Shown here: one piece after another, positions 45,590-54,149 of the stretch
Layout of the letters: the number at the start of each line of letters is the position of its first letter
Position numbering within the stretch: position 1 is the stretch's first letter
Source of the DNA: Carboxylicivirga linearis
GTDB taxonomy: Bacteria > Bacteroidota > Bacteroidia > Bacteroidales > Marinilabiliaceae
Reading direction: 5' to 3'
Assembly: GCF_018271995.1 (NCBI RefSeq)
Contig: NZ_JAGUCO010000012.1
Location: 62,001 to 126,000, forward strand
DNA: 64,000 bases
Made by a program: the position numbers and the translations under genes
The notes under the pieces: generated by a model
Told to the model about the DNA's origin: nothing
The model's input: the letters and a program-made list of their open reading frames with translations, nothing else
The model's database searches: none

Positions 45590-47986
45590 CTATTCAATCT
45601 CCCACTCGAAAAGACCTGCAGCATTATCATCAGGAAGTTGAACTTCAATTTTTACTGCGGTTGTTTTAACGGGTTTAAACGTGATGGTATTAACCGTTCC
45701 TTTTTTAATTGGATATTCGGTGTCGTTTTCTACTGGAGCCCAGTTTCCATCGCTGTTTTTGTAGTAAATTTTCCATGCTTTTGGAATTCGGCAACCACCC
45801 CATGGAGCATCATCATACCAAATTACTGAAGAGCTTGAAACAGTATTAGCTTCAGGAAATTCGTAAGATATAAACTCGGTAGTGCCTTGTTTAGGCCACC
45901 AGTGGTAATAAGGTACTGAACGGTCGTTTTCATTTTTTGGAAGTAAACGGTCGTTAACAGCACTGATGGCTTTTACCATATGCGAAGCTTCAACTTTACT
46001 TTCGGAAGCTAAGGTAGGTTGTTGAACTGCTCTAGTTGAACGCAGTTCGTTAGAGAACCAAACAGCCATTTCGCCACTTCCACGATGAGCCCATGCATAG
46101 TAAGGAATCAGGTTCAGTTTTACATCTTCAACATCAATCTTACCTTGTTTATTGTAAGCTAATAATTGAGCATCTGTCTGAATCATGTTGATTCCGTATA
46201 GCATATCAGGCTTTTCAGTTACTTTAAATTCAGGTTTTTGAGGAATAAAAGCGCTCAATACACTAAAGTCATTATCAGGCCACTCTGCACAATAAACAAT
46301 TGGCCCACGCTCGAATGATACTTTACCTTGATCAGCTTCCACCAATGGATGCGCTTTTACTACGCGGGTTTCCATATCGAAGTGAACTTCTACTTTATCA
46401 CCTTTCGACCATTTTCGAGCCACGGTGAAATAGCCATTCTTTAATTGACTTTCAACAGGCTTACCATTTACAGTAATTTTGTATGATAGACGTTCTTTGT
46501 CTGCGAATGAATATAAATCACTTGGAACGACATCTCCAAGAACCCATCCCGGAACGCGGATTTTTAAGTTGAAGTTTTGTTTTTTCTCTGGATTCACTTC
46601 AATGGAAATATCGCCATTCCATGGGTAAGATGTTTTTTGCGTTAAGCTTACTTTTTTATTGTTTATATCTAAAGTTGACGTGTTAGACATAAACAGATTC
46701 ACGTATAAATCGCTGTTGTGCACGGCATAAATATATCCGGGAACCGAAGGAATAAAACGTGAAACATTTGAAGGACAACAAGCACATCCGAACCATGCCT
46801 GACGTTGATGCTGACCGATTGATTCCAATGGGTTAGGGTAGAAGAATCCGTCACCTTCTAACGAAACACCACTTATTAATCCGTTATAAAGGGTACGCTC
46901 CAATACATCATAGTATTTTGATTCTCCATGAAGAAGGAACAATCTGTAATTCAAATAAACATTACCAATGGCAGCACAAGTCTCGCAATACGCCGACATA
47001 TTCGGTAATTCGTAATTCTTACCGAATGCTTCGCCATGGTTGGTAGCACCAATTCCGCCCGTTACATAAAGCTTTTTGCCAACAATATTGTCCCAGATTC
47101 GATCAATAGCATGTATGTACGAAGTATCACCTGTTAAGGCAGCCACATCAGCCATGCCTGAATACATATAAGCTGCACGAACAGCATGTCCTACCGCTTC
47201 ATCCTGCTCTAAAACAGGCTTGTGCGATTGACTATATTCTGTTTTGATGGTGGTATAACCTCTCTTATCCAATAAAAATTTGGCAAAATCAAGGTATTTC
47301 TTTTCGCCTGTTACCACATATAATTTGGCTAATGCCATTTCTGCTATTTGGTGACCCGGAACAACACAAGTCTGATCGGGACCATCACCTACTTCGCGAA
47401 CAGCACAATCTGCATAAGCTTTAGCAATATCCAGGAAAGAAGTTTTACCTGTTGCCTGATAATGAGCAATGGCACCTTCTACCATGTGCCCCAGGTTGTA
47501 TAATTCATGGCTTAAGTCTTCCACTTTTTCCCAGCGTTTCGAACCAGCCCATTCATGCGGATGTTTCGGGTTCATGGTGCGGCTTGTATACAAGTAACCA
47601 TCAGGTTCCTGTGCAGCTTTTACAATCACTAAAATGCTATCGATGTAATGATCTAATTTGGCATCGGGGAAAGTCTGCATTGAGTAGCTGGCGCCTTCAA
47701 TGGTTTTATACACATCAGTATCGTCAAAAGATAAACCACCCACCTTGATGGTATCACTTGGATGGGCAGCATTGATAAAGTTTTGATAACGACCTGTTTC
47801 TTCGCATTTACTAAATGCCAATGGGATGGTTACTTCGCGGCTTGCTTTCAGGCGTTGACCCCAAAAAGCATCATTTACTTTTACTGAAGTGAACGGAACC
47901 GGTGTAATTGGATATCCGCTGTTTTTATCTTGTGCAAAGCTTGAGATAGCAAAGCAGGAGAGGAGTAGTAAGGCAATTTTCTTCAT
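45590..47986 (-). CDS. GH127 beta-L-arabinofuranosidase, exported
   Basis: An enzyme of about 798 residues with a cleavable signal peptide (KKIALLLLSCFAISSFAQ) rather than a clear lipobox. The start was placed at the ATG at 47986 because eight extra residues before it are not signal-like. The active site is intact: Cys334, Glu335 and Cys337 in AYCETCAAI, with Cys401, Cys403 and Cys404 in GCACCPSN. A C-terminal discoidin-like domain matches that of the downstream paralogue. It heads the unit GH127-GH127-HExxH lipoprotein-GH146. A -7-like TACTTTTA and a copy of the shared 15-base motif lie upstream. Its closest match in the window by eye is the large secreted GH127 at 14154. Confidence 0.88.
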   Translation of the reverse strand: MKKIALLLLSCFAISSFAQDKNSGYPITPVPFTSVKVNDAFWGQRLKASREVTIPLAFSKCEETGRYQNFINAAHPSDTIKVGGLSFDDTDVYKTIEGASYSMQTFPDAKLDHYIDSILVIVKAAQEPDGYLYTSRTMNPKHPHEWAGSKRWEKVEDLSHELYNLGHMVEGAIAHYQATGKTSFLDIAKAYADCAVREVGDGPDQTCVVPGHQIAEMALAKLYVVTGEKKYLDFAKFLLDKRGYTTIKTEYSQSHKPVLEQDEAVGHAVRAAYMYSGMADVAALTGDTSYIHAIDRIWDNIVGKKLYVTGGIGATNHGEAFGKNYELPNMSAYCETCAAIGNVYLNYRLFLLHGESKYYDVLERTLYNGLISGVSLEGDGFFYPNPLESIGQHQRQAWFGCACCPSNVSRFIPSVPGYIYAVHNSDLYVNLFMSNTSTLDINNKKVSLTQKTSYPWNGDISIEVNPEKKQNFNLKIRVPGWVLGDVVPSDLYSFADKERLSYKITVNGKPVESQLKNGYFTVARKWSKGDKVEVHFDMETRVVKAHPLVEADQGKVSFERGPIVYCAEWPDNDFSVLSAFIPQKPEFKVTEKPDMLYGINMIQTDAQLLAYNKQGKIDVEDVKLNLIPYYAWAHRGSGEMAVWFSNELRSTRAVQQPTLASESKVEASHMVKAISAVNDRLLPKNENDRSVPYYHWWPKQGTTEFISYEFPEANTVSSSSVIWYDDAPWGGCRIPKAWKIYYKNSDGNWAPVENDTEYPIKKGTVNTITFKPVKTTAVKIEVQLPDDNAAGLFEWEIE

Positions 47987-48022
47987 TGTATTTAATTTTT
48001 GATGATTCAAAGTTTATGAAGG

Positions 48023-48085
48023 TAAAAGTAGATGAGGTCTGGTATTTTTTATGTCACGTTTTCATTATTATCTAGTACAAATGTT
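48023..48085 (-). promoter_or_regulatory. Promoter and activator-site candidate of the GH127 unit
   Basis: A 12-of-15 match to ACTTGCACAAATGTT lies at 48071-48085, overlapping the last base of the CotH gene. TACTTTTA (48023-48030, minus strand) is a 7-of-8 match to the -7 box. The 40 bases between them equal the spacing found upstream of susC, which supports both calls. Confidence 0.55.
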
Positions 48086-49368
48086 TATTTGATGCCTGCA
48101 GGATAATTGTTTATAACATCAGATAGGTAATTGACTCTCTTTTCAATCCAATTTTCCATTCTGTTAATTTCAGTAATGTTATCCTTATCAATTGGCCATC
48201 TTTCATTTTCTCTTTCCATTGCAATTTTAAATTCGTCAGCATAGAGAAGGGTACTTGCCCAATATTCAGAGATGATTTTATCTTTAATTTCAAGCCAACG
48301 CTGTTTGTATTTATTTACAAATTGTTGGTTTTTGAATAAGTCTGTGAAGAATGAAGGCACATGGTAGCCTCCCGTGTGAGAAACAGGTGATGTTCCTAAC
48401 ACCAATTCCTGATAGCTATTAAAATAATTATGACCGGTGTACATTGTTCCCCAATCAAAGTCAAAACCAGCATCAAAATCCCAGAGTGGACCCATCGTCC
48501 ATTTGCCATTTTTATTTTTATGGATGTAGATACTTCTGGGAGCATCAACTTCCACATTGTAAACAAGTTCTTGTATTATCATGAAGTCAATAAACGACGC
48601 GATATCTAAGAGAGATTCAACCTCTGAATAAACAGCATTATTGATGGCATTTTCAAATAGGGCAAATTCATTTTTGATTTCAAGTAGTTTATCTTCGGTG
48701 ATGATTTTTGGATTTTTAATGCACACTGGCATATGGTATTTTTCTGACCAAAAGTTATCAGTTTCATCCGGCGCAAGATAGGGGCCGTCGTCTGCATCAA
48801 GCGATAGTAATATTCCTTCATCCTCCAGAATGGCTACCCTGTTTGTTCCTTGTTCAATTTGCTCGGTAAGTTGATATAATCCTATATATTCATCATTTAG
48901 AGTTACTTCCACGTAACGGGAGTGGTTAGGGAATGGTATTCTCAGGTTTTTGCCAACGGTAAATACAAAAGTATTCATTAGGTGAGTGGGGTCACGGTAG
49001 TTGGATAATAGGACCCAATCTTTATCAGCCGGTAGTCCAAGTATAGGAGCTTTTGTGTTAAGCTTAATACGGTAAGGTTTTTTGGGGTACCAAAGCCAGG
49101 TAGAGTTTCCTCTGCCTCTTATTCTTGCATCGGCTGTGTAATTCCAATTTTCATTATCAGATTCGAATTGAACAATACAATTTAGGTACCTTTCTTTGGA
49201 AGTTATTTCAGTTTGATTTTCTGTGGTAATATAAAGCTTAGCAACCTGATAGTTTTCTTCCACAATCTCATCATCCTTTTTTTGCTTCAAAGGAATATCA
49301 TCTTTTCTGCAACTCGAAAGAATAAAGACTATCGTGCAAAAGAAAACTATCAGGTGTTTTAGCTTCAT
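48085..49368 (-). CDS. CotH kinase family lipoprotein
   Basis: A lipoprotein of about 427 residues (lipobox FILSSC) of the CotH family, whose Bacillus founder phosphorylates spore-coat proteins with an atypical protein-kinase fold. Recognisable blocks are RIRGRGNSTWLWYPKKPYRIKL, WVLLSNYRDPTHLMNTFVF, the YIGLYQLTEQIEQGTNRV segment, and the metal-binding GPLWDFDAGFDFDW. The start was set at the ATG at 49368, which begins the signal peptide and follows the upstream stop by 7 bases. It is the last gene of the susC-susD unit. CotH-like proteins recur in Bacteroidota surface operons, but their role there is not established. Confidence 0.82.
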   Translation of the reverse strand: MKLKHLIVFFCTIVFILSSCRKDDIPLKQKKDDEIVEENYQVAKLYITTENQTEITSKERYLNCIVQFESDNENWNYTADARIRGRGNSTWLWYPKKPYRIKLNTKAPILGLPADKDWVLLSNYRDPTHLMNTFVFTVGKNLRIPFPNHSRYVEVTLNDEYIGLYQLTEQIEQGTNRVAILEDEGILLSLDADDGPYLAPDETDNFWSEKYHMPVCIKNPKIITEDKLLEIKNEFALFENAINNAVYSEVESLLDIASFIDFMIIQELVYNVEVDAPRSIYIHKNKNGKWTMGPLWDFDAGFDFDWGTMYTGHNYFNSYQELVLGTSPVSHTGGYHVPSFFTDLFKNQQFVNKYKQRWLEIKDKIISEYWASTLLYADEFKIAMERENERWPIDKDNITEINRMENWIEKRVNYLSDVINNYPAGIK

Positions 49369-49375
49369 CAATCTT

Positions 49376-51418
49376 TTATTGAATAGTAATATTAAATACA
49401 AATGTTATTATATACTCAGTTCCATCCTTTGTATAAACAAAAGCTTCTTTAATAGTATAAGTATCATTAGCAGAACTTTTACCTGGGAACTGACCGATAG
49501 AGAATTGCATGTTAGCAGGATCAAATTCCGAAAATACCTTACTATCATTATCTGATCCCCATCCAATGACAGCACCATTACTGTCGAACCAGAAACCATA
49601 TCCATTGGCTGTGGTTTCGTAATTCAATGATTCATCAGGTTCAATGGCAGCAAAAGCAATTTTACCTTCAGCTGGAGTTGATTTAGCATCTAACATATTA
49701 GAGGCAATGGCTGAAGGTTGCATTGATAGAGCCTGAGCTACCTTTGAAATATCTCCGTTGGTATTCAGGTTAACAGTTGTTCCGGTGTAATTAACGCCAT
49801 CGGCTGGAAACTCAACATTATATGTCAATGTGATACTTTCCGGATCTTGATTTGGATCTACGGTAACATTGCCTAATAAATCGGTGTTGGTAAACTTAAC
49901 CTTGTAAGGCCATTGATCATCATTGCTTTCTTTTTCATCCCAAGGATGCGCCTCGTAAGTGGCCGGTGCTCCTAAAACAACTAACCAGAGTCTTTCGCAA
50001 TTGGCAGGTACCACAAATTCAATGTCAGCAGATGTTTTTCGGTTCATATCACCGTATACTCTTGTACCATCAGACAATAACGCAACATAGCCATATCTCC
50101 AACCAGCTCTTGTTTGAGAACTTGCATTATAGTTAGTTGTGGTTAGTGTTGTTTCTTCATCTGAGTAGGTACCTGGATCATCAGGAGCTAAAGCTGAACC
50201 TGGTGTTAAGGCTGTAAATGAAGTAACAATGGTTGTGCCTGCTTCGGGTACATTCAGAGGTACTACATTATAGCCAGTTGAACCCGGACAGTTACTATAG
50301 GCTACCTGATAACTTCCGTCATTTAGTTGGTAGAACTTATATTTAAACTGACCTATAAAGTTTTCACCATTGGCTCGAATTGCATCAATATCCCAGGTTA
50401 CCATTTTGGCTGCAGCTTCATATAATTCTGCATTTAAATCACTTACGCTTAATCCATAAATTCGCATATATGCTTCCAGTGGATCTTCCGGACTTGCCGA
50501 TTCTCTCCATACTTTGGCCAAGGCATCAATACCATGTTTATCAGTCCAGTAATATTGCAACCAGTAACTAGCATACCGTTGGTGTTCATGACAAAAATGG
50601 CGATGATAATTTTCAGAATAGACAGAGAAATTATAGGATGTAAAAGCTTCCATAGGATAACTCTGGAAAGATTGCCATTGAGCACATTGTTCCCAAAATG
50701 CATTACCTCCATTACCTCCAAATCCATATCTGAATCCACGTGTAAAATCGTTGGTGATACCACCATAAGCCAATAAATCGGCATACACCTGATACTGGAA
50801 GCTATGACCAATTTCGTGAGCTATAGTTGAACCAACAGGTTTACAAGTAGAAGGATTGACCCAAAGGGCACCTATTACATCATCGTATCCGGCTCCATAT
50901 GCCATCCATTCGGTTGTATAATGCAAATAGATCTGCATTTTATACTTATCCAGATTGGATGTTGAAGTTCCGAGATCAGCAAACTTTAATGTATTAATAT
51001 TAATGGCAAAAAACTCTTCGGCCTTTTCCAATAAATCATCTACATCAATTCTTAAAGCTGCTTCAATATCTGTTGAATTAGGATTATCGCCAAAACCTTC
51101 TTCCCAGAAAACAAAGAAATGTTCAGACTGCTTGCTTCGCACAAAAGACCATTTACTGTCGCTGCGCAACATATCCATATTATTGAATTCATTGGGCTTA
51201 TAGTATTTGTCGAAATCTGCTACATCGTCTTCCGATAAGATGATTACATCCGATGTAACATCCGTTGTATCTGATGGTTCAGGTTCGGGATCGGGTGTTT
51301 GTGCAACAATGGAATTGTTCTTTCCACATGACGCAAATAGCAGTAAAATTAGGATTGTAGGTATGAAGCAAAAGCCGGCATACACCGGCTTTTGTTTATT
51401 TAAAATTTTGAAATTCAT
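49376..51418 (-). CDS. HExxH metallopeptidase-like lipoprotein with DUF6055- and DUF4859-type domains
   Basis: A 680-residue lipoprotein (LLLFASCGK). The central block contains AHEIGHSFQYQ (His201, Glu202, His205) and aligns by eye with the shorter paralogue at 27632-28978 through conserved features such as YWLQYYWTDKHG, WRYGYVALLSDG and WPYKVKF. Residues from about 535 form a DUF4859-like domain (GFWFDSNGAVIGW, FSIGQFPG, FVFNI), shared with the next protein and with the C-terminus of the large GH127. Its place directly after the SusD/SGBP genes suggests outer-membrane surface exposure. A surface zinc hydrolase with a glycan-binding module is the working interpretation; no activity is known. 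Confidence 0.75.
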   Translation of the reverse strand: MNFKILNKQKPVYAGFCFIPTILILLLFASCGKNNSIVAQTPDPEPEPSDTTDVTSDVIILSEDDVADFDKYYKPNEFNNMDMLRSDSKWSFVRSKQSEHFFVFWEEGFGDNPNSTDIEAALRIDVDDLLEKAEEFFAININTLKFADLGTSTSNLDKYKMQIYLHYTTEWMAYGAGYDDVIGALWVNPSTCKPVGSTIAHEIGHSFQYQVYADLLAYGGITNDFTRGFRYGFGGNGGNAFWEQCAQWQSFQSYPMEAFTSYNFSVYSENYHRHFCHEHQRYASYWLQYYWTDKHGIDALAKVWRESASPEDPLEAYMRIYGLSVSDLNAELYEAAAKMVTWDIDAIRANGENFIGQFKYKFYQLNDGSYQVAYSNCPGSTGYNVVPLNVPEAGTTIVTSFTALTPGSALAPDDPGTYSDEETTLTTTNYNASSQTRAGWRYGYVALLSDGTRVYGDMNRKTSADIEFVVPANCERLWLVVLGAPATYEAHPWDEKESNDDQWPYKVKFTNTDLLGNVTVDPNQDPESITLTYNVEFPADGVNYTGTTVNLNTNGDISKVAQALSMQPSAIASNMLDAKSTPAEGKIAFAAIEPDESLNYETTANGYGFWFDSNGAVIGWGSDNDSKVFSEFDPANMQFSIGQFPGKSSANDTYTIKEAFVYTKDGTEYIITFVFNITIQ

Positions 51419-51423
51419 ATGTT

Positions 51424-52431
51424 TTATTCAAGTTTAGCATTTATAATAAACCTAAAGAATTTGGTATCATCAGTTGTATCTCTATAACCAACGCAGAGAT
51501 TGAATTCAAGTCCTGAAGCAAGTTCTGGAGCTCTACCAATATATAGAACTTTATCATTTAAGTTTGTTTCTGCATATAGTGAGAAACCTGCATCTCCCCA
51601 AAAGCAAACTTTCATTTGATCATCGAGCCAGTAACCAGGAGGATTGGCAGTGTAATCACTTGTTAAATCCCATATTGGATTTGCTGCGTCAGTAATATCA
51701 ACCATATTCATATGCATTGTGCCGCCATCATTGTGATCAAAACTATTAACGAAATCATCCAGTGGCATTCCGATATTGTACTCTATAATATCGGCATATT
51801 GAGTTAAGTCAATTCCAAAGCTAGCATAGTCTCCTGTAGGAATACTAATTGAGGTGATAATTATGGATGGATCTGTTACAGAAACATTAAAAACAAAACG
51901 TACGTAATTATCGTAATCAGGTCCATCAACCGCAAAACCAACATTAACTTGAAAAACTGTTCCTGCAGTTGCATCATCCATTACATCAACGATTAATGAT
52001 TTGGAGTTGGTGTCTATTTCTACTGAAGCTGTTAGTCTTTCATCTCCTTCTGAAGAAATTACACCAGAAGTATTATAGTACCAGCCGGTTGAGCCTTTTG
52101 TTTTAGCTGCTTTATTCCAAACATTTTTACTTAGATTAATATTGTAGAATAAAACACTTCCATTGTTTAGACCACTAATAACCTCATCGACTGTCATTCC
52201 CATTTGAGATTCAAATACTTCAGCGTAATCTTCGAGTGGTATAGTGTAAGCTTCAAATCGGCCGACTTCAAATTCAGTTTCAGTTGTAATAGTGGCATCT
52301 CCATCCACTCTTAAATAGGGATTTTCATCAGCTGTATAGACATGTTTAGATGAAAAATCATCGTAGTCTTCGCAGCTATATAGGCCTATTAAAAAGCAGG
52401 TTATTAGAAAATATATATTTATCTTTTTCAT
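51424..52431 (-). CDS. Surface lipoprotein with two DUF4859-like domains (candidate surface glycan-binding protein)
   Basis: A 335-residue lipoprotein (GLYSCED) made almost entirely of two related domains, about 55-190 and 195-335. Each ends with a strand like RFVFNVSV or FFRFIINAK and contains a GWYY or GYWLDD aromatic turn. The pattern resembles DUF4859. The gene occupies the position after susD where SusE/SusF-type surface glycan-binding proteins are normally encoded, 21 bases downstream of it. A non-enzymatic, glycan-binding role in the SusCD complex is inferred from position and lipidation. Confidence 0.7.
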   Translation of the reverse strand: MKKINIYFLITCFLIGLYSCEDYDDFSSKHVYTADENPYLRVDGDATITTETEFEVGRFEAYTIPLEDYAEVFESQMGMTVDEVISGLNNGSVLFYNINLSKNVWNKAAKTKGSTGWYYNTSGVISSEGDERLTASVEIDTNSKSLIVDVMDDATAGTVFQVNVGFAVDGPDYDNYVRFVFNVSVTDPSIIITSISIPTGDYASFGIDLTQYADIIEYNIGMPLDDFVNSFDHNDGGTMHMNMVDITDAANPIWDLTSDYTANPPGYWLDDQMKVCFWGDAGFSLYAETNLNDKVLYIGRAPELASGLEFNLCVGYRDTTDDTKFFRFIINAKLE

Positions 52432-52452
52432 GTGTTACTTTTTAAATAAGAA

Positions 52453-54111
52453 TTAGTATCCAGGATTTTGAACCAACTTAGAATTTGAATCTAGGAAGTC
52501 TTGCGGAATTGGGAATATATTTTTTTGAGGATTGTTATGTGCATCAAAGCAGAATCGTGATTTTCCAGTATACACATTATTCCCGTTTGTTAATTGGAAT
52601 CGAATCAGATCCTGACGACGATGATGTTCACCAACAAACTCCCAGGCAAGATCGTCTAATAAACCTCCAAATTCGATATCAGCTCCACCTTCTTCTGTAA
52701 TGATCCAGTTATCATCTTCTCCTTCTAAAGCTGTATTTTCCTGATGACCGTAATTATAGACACTAGGACCTTTTAATTGCTCTACTGTACGTGTTGCTTT
52801 TTCTGGGTTTGATTTAAAAGCTCTTTGGCGTATCATGGTTACAATTTCAGCTGCTGTTTGTTCCGTTTCTCCATTGTATCCCCCCAAGCGTAACAGGCAC
52901 TCTGCTTTAATCATGTAAGCATCTGTAAGTCTAAAAAATGGTACATCATCTCCATAAGTTCCTTCTTCACCAGAAACAATTTCATATTTCTTGAAGCGTG
53001 CGCCTTCCATTTGGTATGCGCCAGGGTTGTCAATACTGTGTACACTCTGGCTATAATTCAATGGAGTACCTTCAATTGTTATCGGAGAACCTCCCTGATC
53101 AACTTGAGGTCCCATTAGCCATGTATCAGTAAATCTGGAATCATCTGGATCGTAAGTGTCGATAAATTGAGGAACACCACAACTACCATTCCAAGGTGCT
53201 GCTTTCAGGCCAAAGGTGGCACTACTTGCACCATGAAGAGCTTTGTTAGATAAGTAATTACCGGTAGCTCCATATTGAAAGCTATAAACAATTGAATAAA
53301 TAACCTCAGGGCATGATGATCCATCAGCCATAAACGGTTCGGTGTATGATGCTGAAAGAGAAAATGCTCCATCGTTAATTATTTCACTTACTTCTTCGTA
53401 AGCTTTTTGGTAATATGTATTATCATCTGTTCCAAACCATGCATTATAGTTTAAATACATTTTTGCCAAAACCATACAGGCAGCATAATAGTTAAACTGA
53501 CCGTATTCTATTTCCTGGTCCTTAAGAGCACTTTTTACAAATTGCATTTCTTGTTCAACAAAGTCAAAAACAACTTGTGGATCCTCTTGGTCTGGAATAA
53601 AACCTGGCTCGTGTGTAAAAACGGTATCCATAGGAACGTTTCTGAAGTTATCTAAAAGAAGGTAATATGCTAACCCTCTAACTCCCCTTAATTCAGCCGA
53701 TGAGGTTGCAGACTCTTTTACTAGATCATATTCTAATAATTGATTACAACTACTTATGGTACGGTACGAATGGTTCCAAACAGTCCAAAAGTGACCTGTT
53801 GTTGGGGTGTATGTATGTTTATGCATAGTTACATATAAGTCTCCCCATCCAACCCCAATACGAAGAGGTGTCATTATTAAGTCTGAAGATTCCTCATATA
53901 TATCAAAAGTACCGTTCCATCCCCAGTATAACCATCTTAGTTCTTGGTAGACAGAACCAAACATGGCTCTTATATCTTCATCCTGAAATTCATAATCGTC
54001 TTCAGGAATTTCGCTATATAGTTTCTCATCCAAATTGGTACATGCAGTAATGCTTACCAAAATAAGTATCAGAGAAGCTAAAACTTTGTTGATTTTAATA
54101 TGTAGTTTCAT
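52453..54111 (-). CDS. susD: SusD/RagB family outer-membrane glycan-binding lipoprotein
   Basis: A 552-residue SusD homologue with lipobox (LVSITACTN). It has the early helical region EDIRAMFGSVYQEL, the HSYRTISSCNQLLEY motif, tetratricopeptide-like helices and a C-terminal segment (EHHRRQDLIRFQL and IFPIPQDFLDSNSKLVQNPGY) that closes the family. It forms the lid on the SusC barrel and binds oligosaccharides at the cell surface. It is 38 bases downstream of the susC gene. Specificity cannot be read from SusD sequence; neighbours suggest arabinose-rich glycans. Confidence 0.95.
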   Translation of the reverse strand: MKLHIKINKVLASLILILVSITACTNLDEKLYSEIPEDDYEFQDEDIRAMFGSVYQELRWLYWGWNGTFDIYEESSDLIMTPLRIGVGWGDLYVTMHKHTYTPTTGHFWTVWNHSYRTISSCNQLLEYDLVKESATSSAELRGVRGLAYYLLLDNFRNVPMDTVFTHEPGFIPDQEDPQVVFDFVEQEMQFVKSALKDQEIEYGQFNYYAACMVLAKMYLNYNAWFGTDDNTYYQKAYEEVSEIINDGAFSLSASYTEPFMADGSSCPEVIYSIVYSFQYGATGNYLSNKALHGASSATFGLKAAPWNGSCGVPQFIDTYDPDDSRFTDTWLMGPQVDQGGSPITIEGTPLNYSQSVHSIDNPGAYQMEGARFKKYEIVSGEEGTYGDDVPFFRLTDAYMIKAECLLRLGGYNGETEQTAAEIVTMIRQRAFKSNPEKATRTVEQLKGPSVYNYGHQENTALEGEDDNWIITEEGGADIEFGGLLDDLAWEFVGEHHRRQDLIRFQLTNGNNVYTGKSRFCFDAHNNPQKNIFPIPQDFLDSNSKLVQNPGY

Positions 54112-54149
54112 GTATTATCTTTTTTAAAGTTTTTAATTACCTGTTATTA

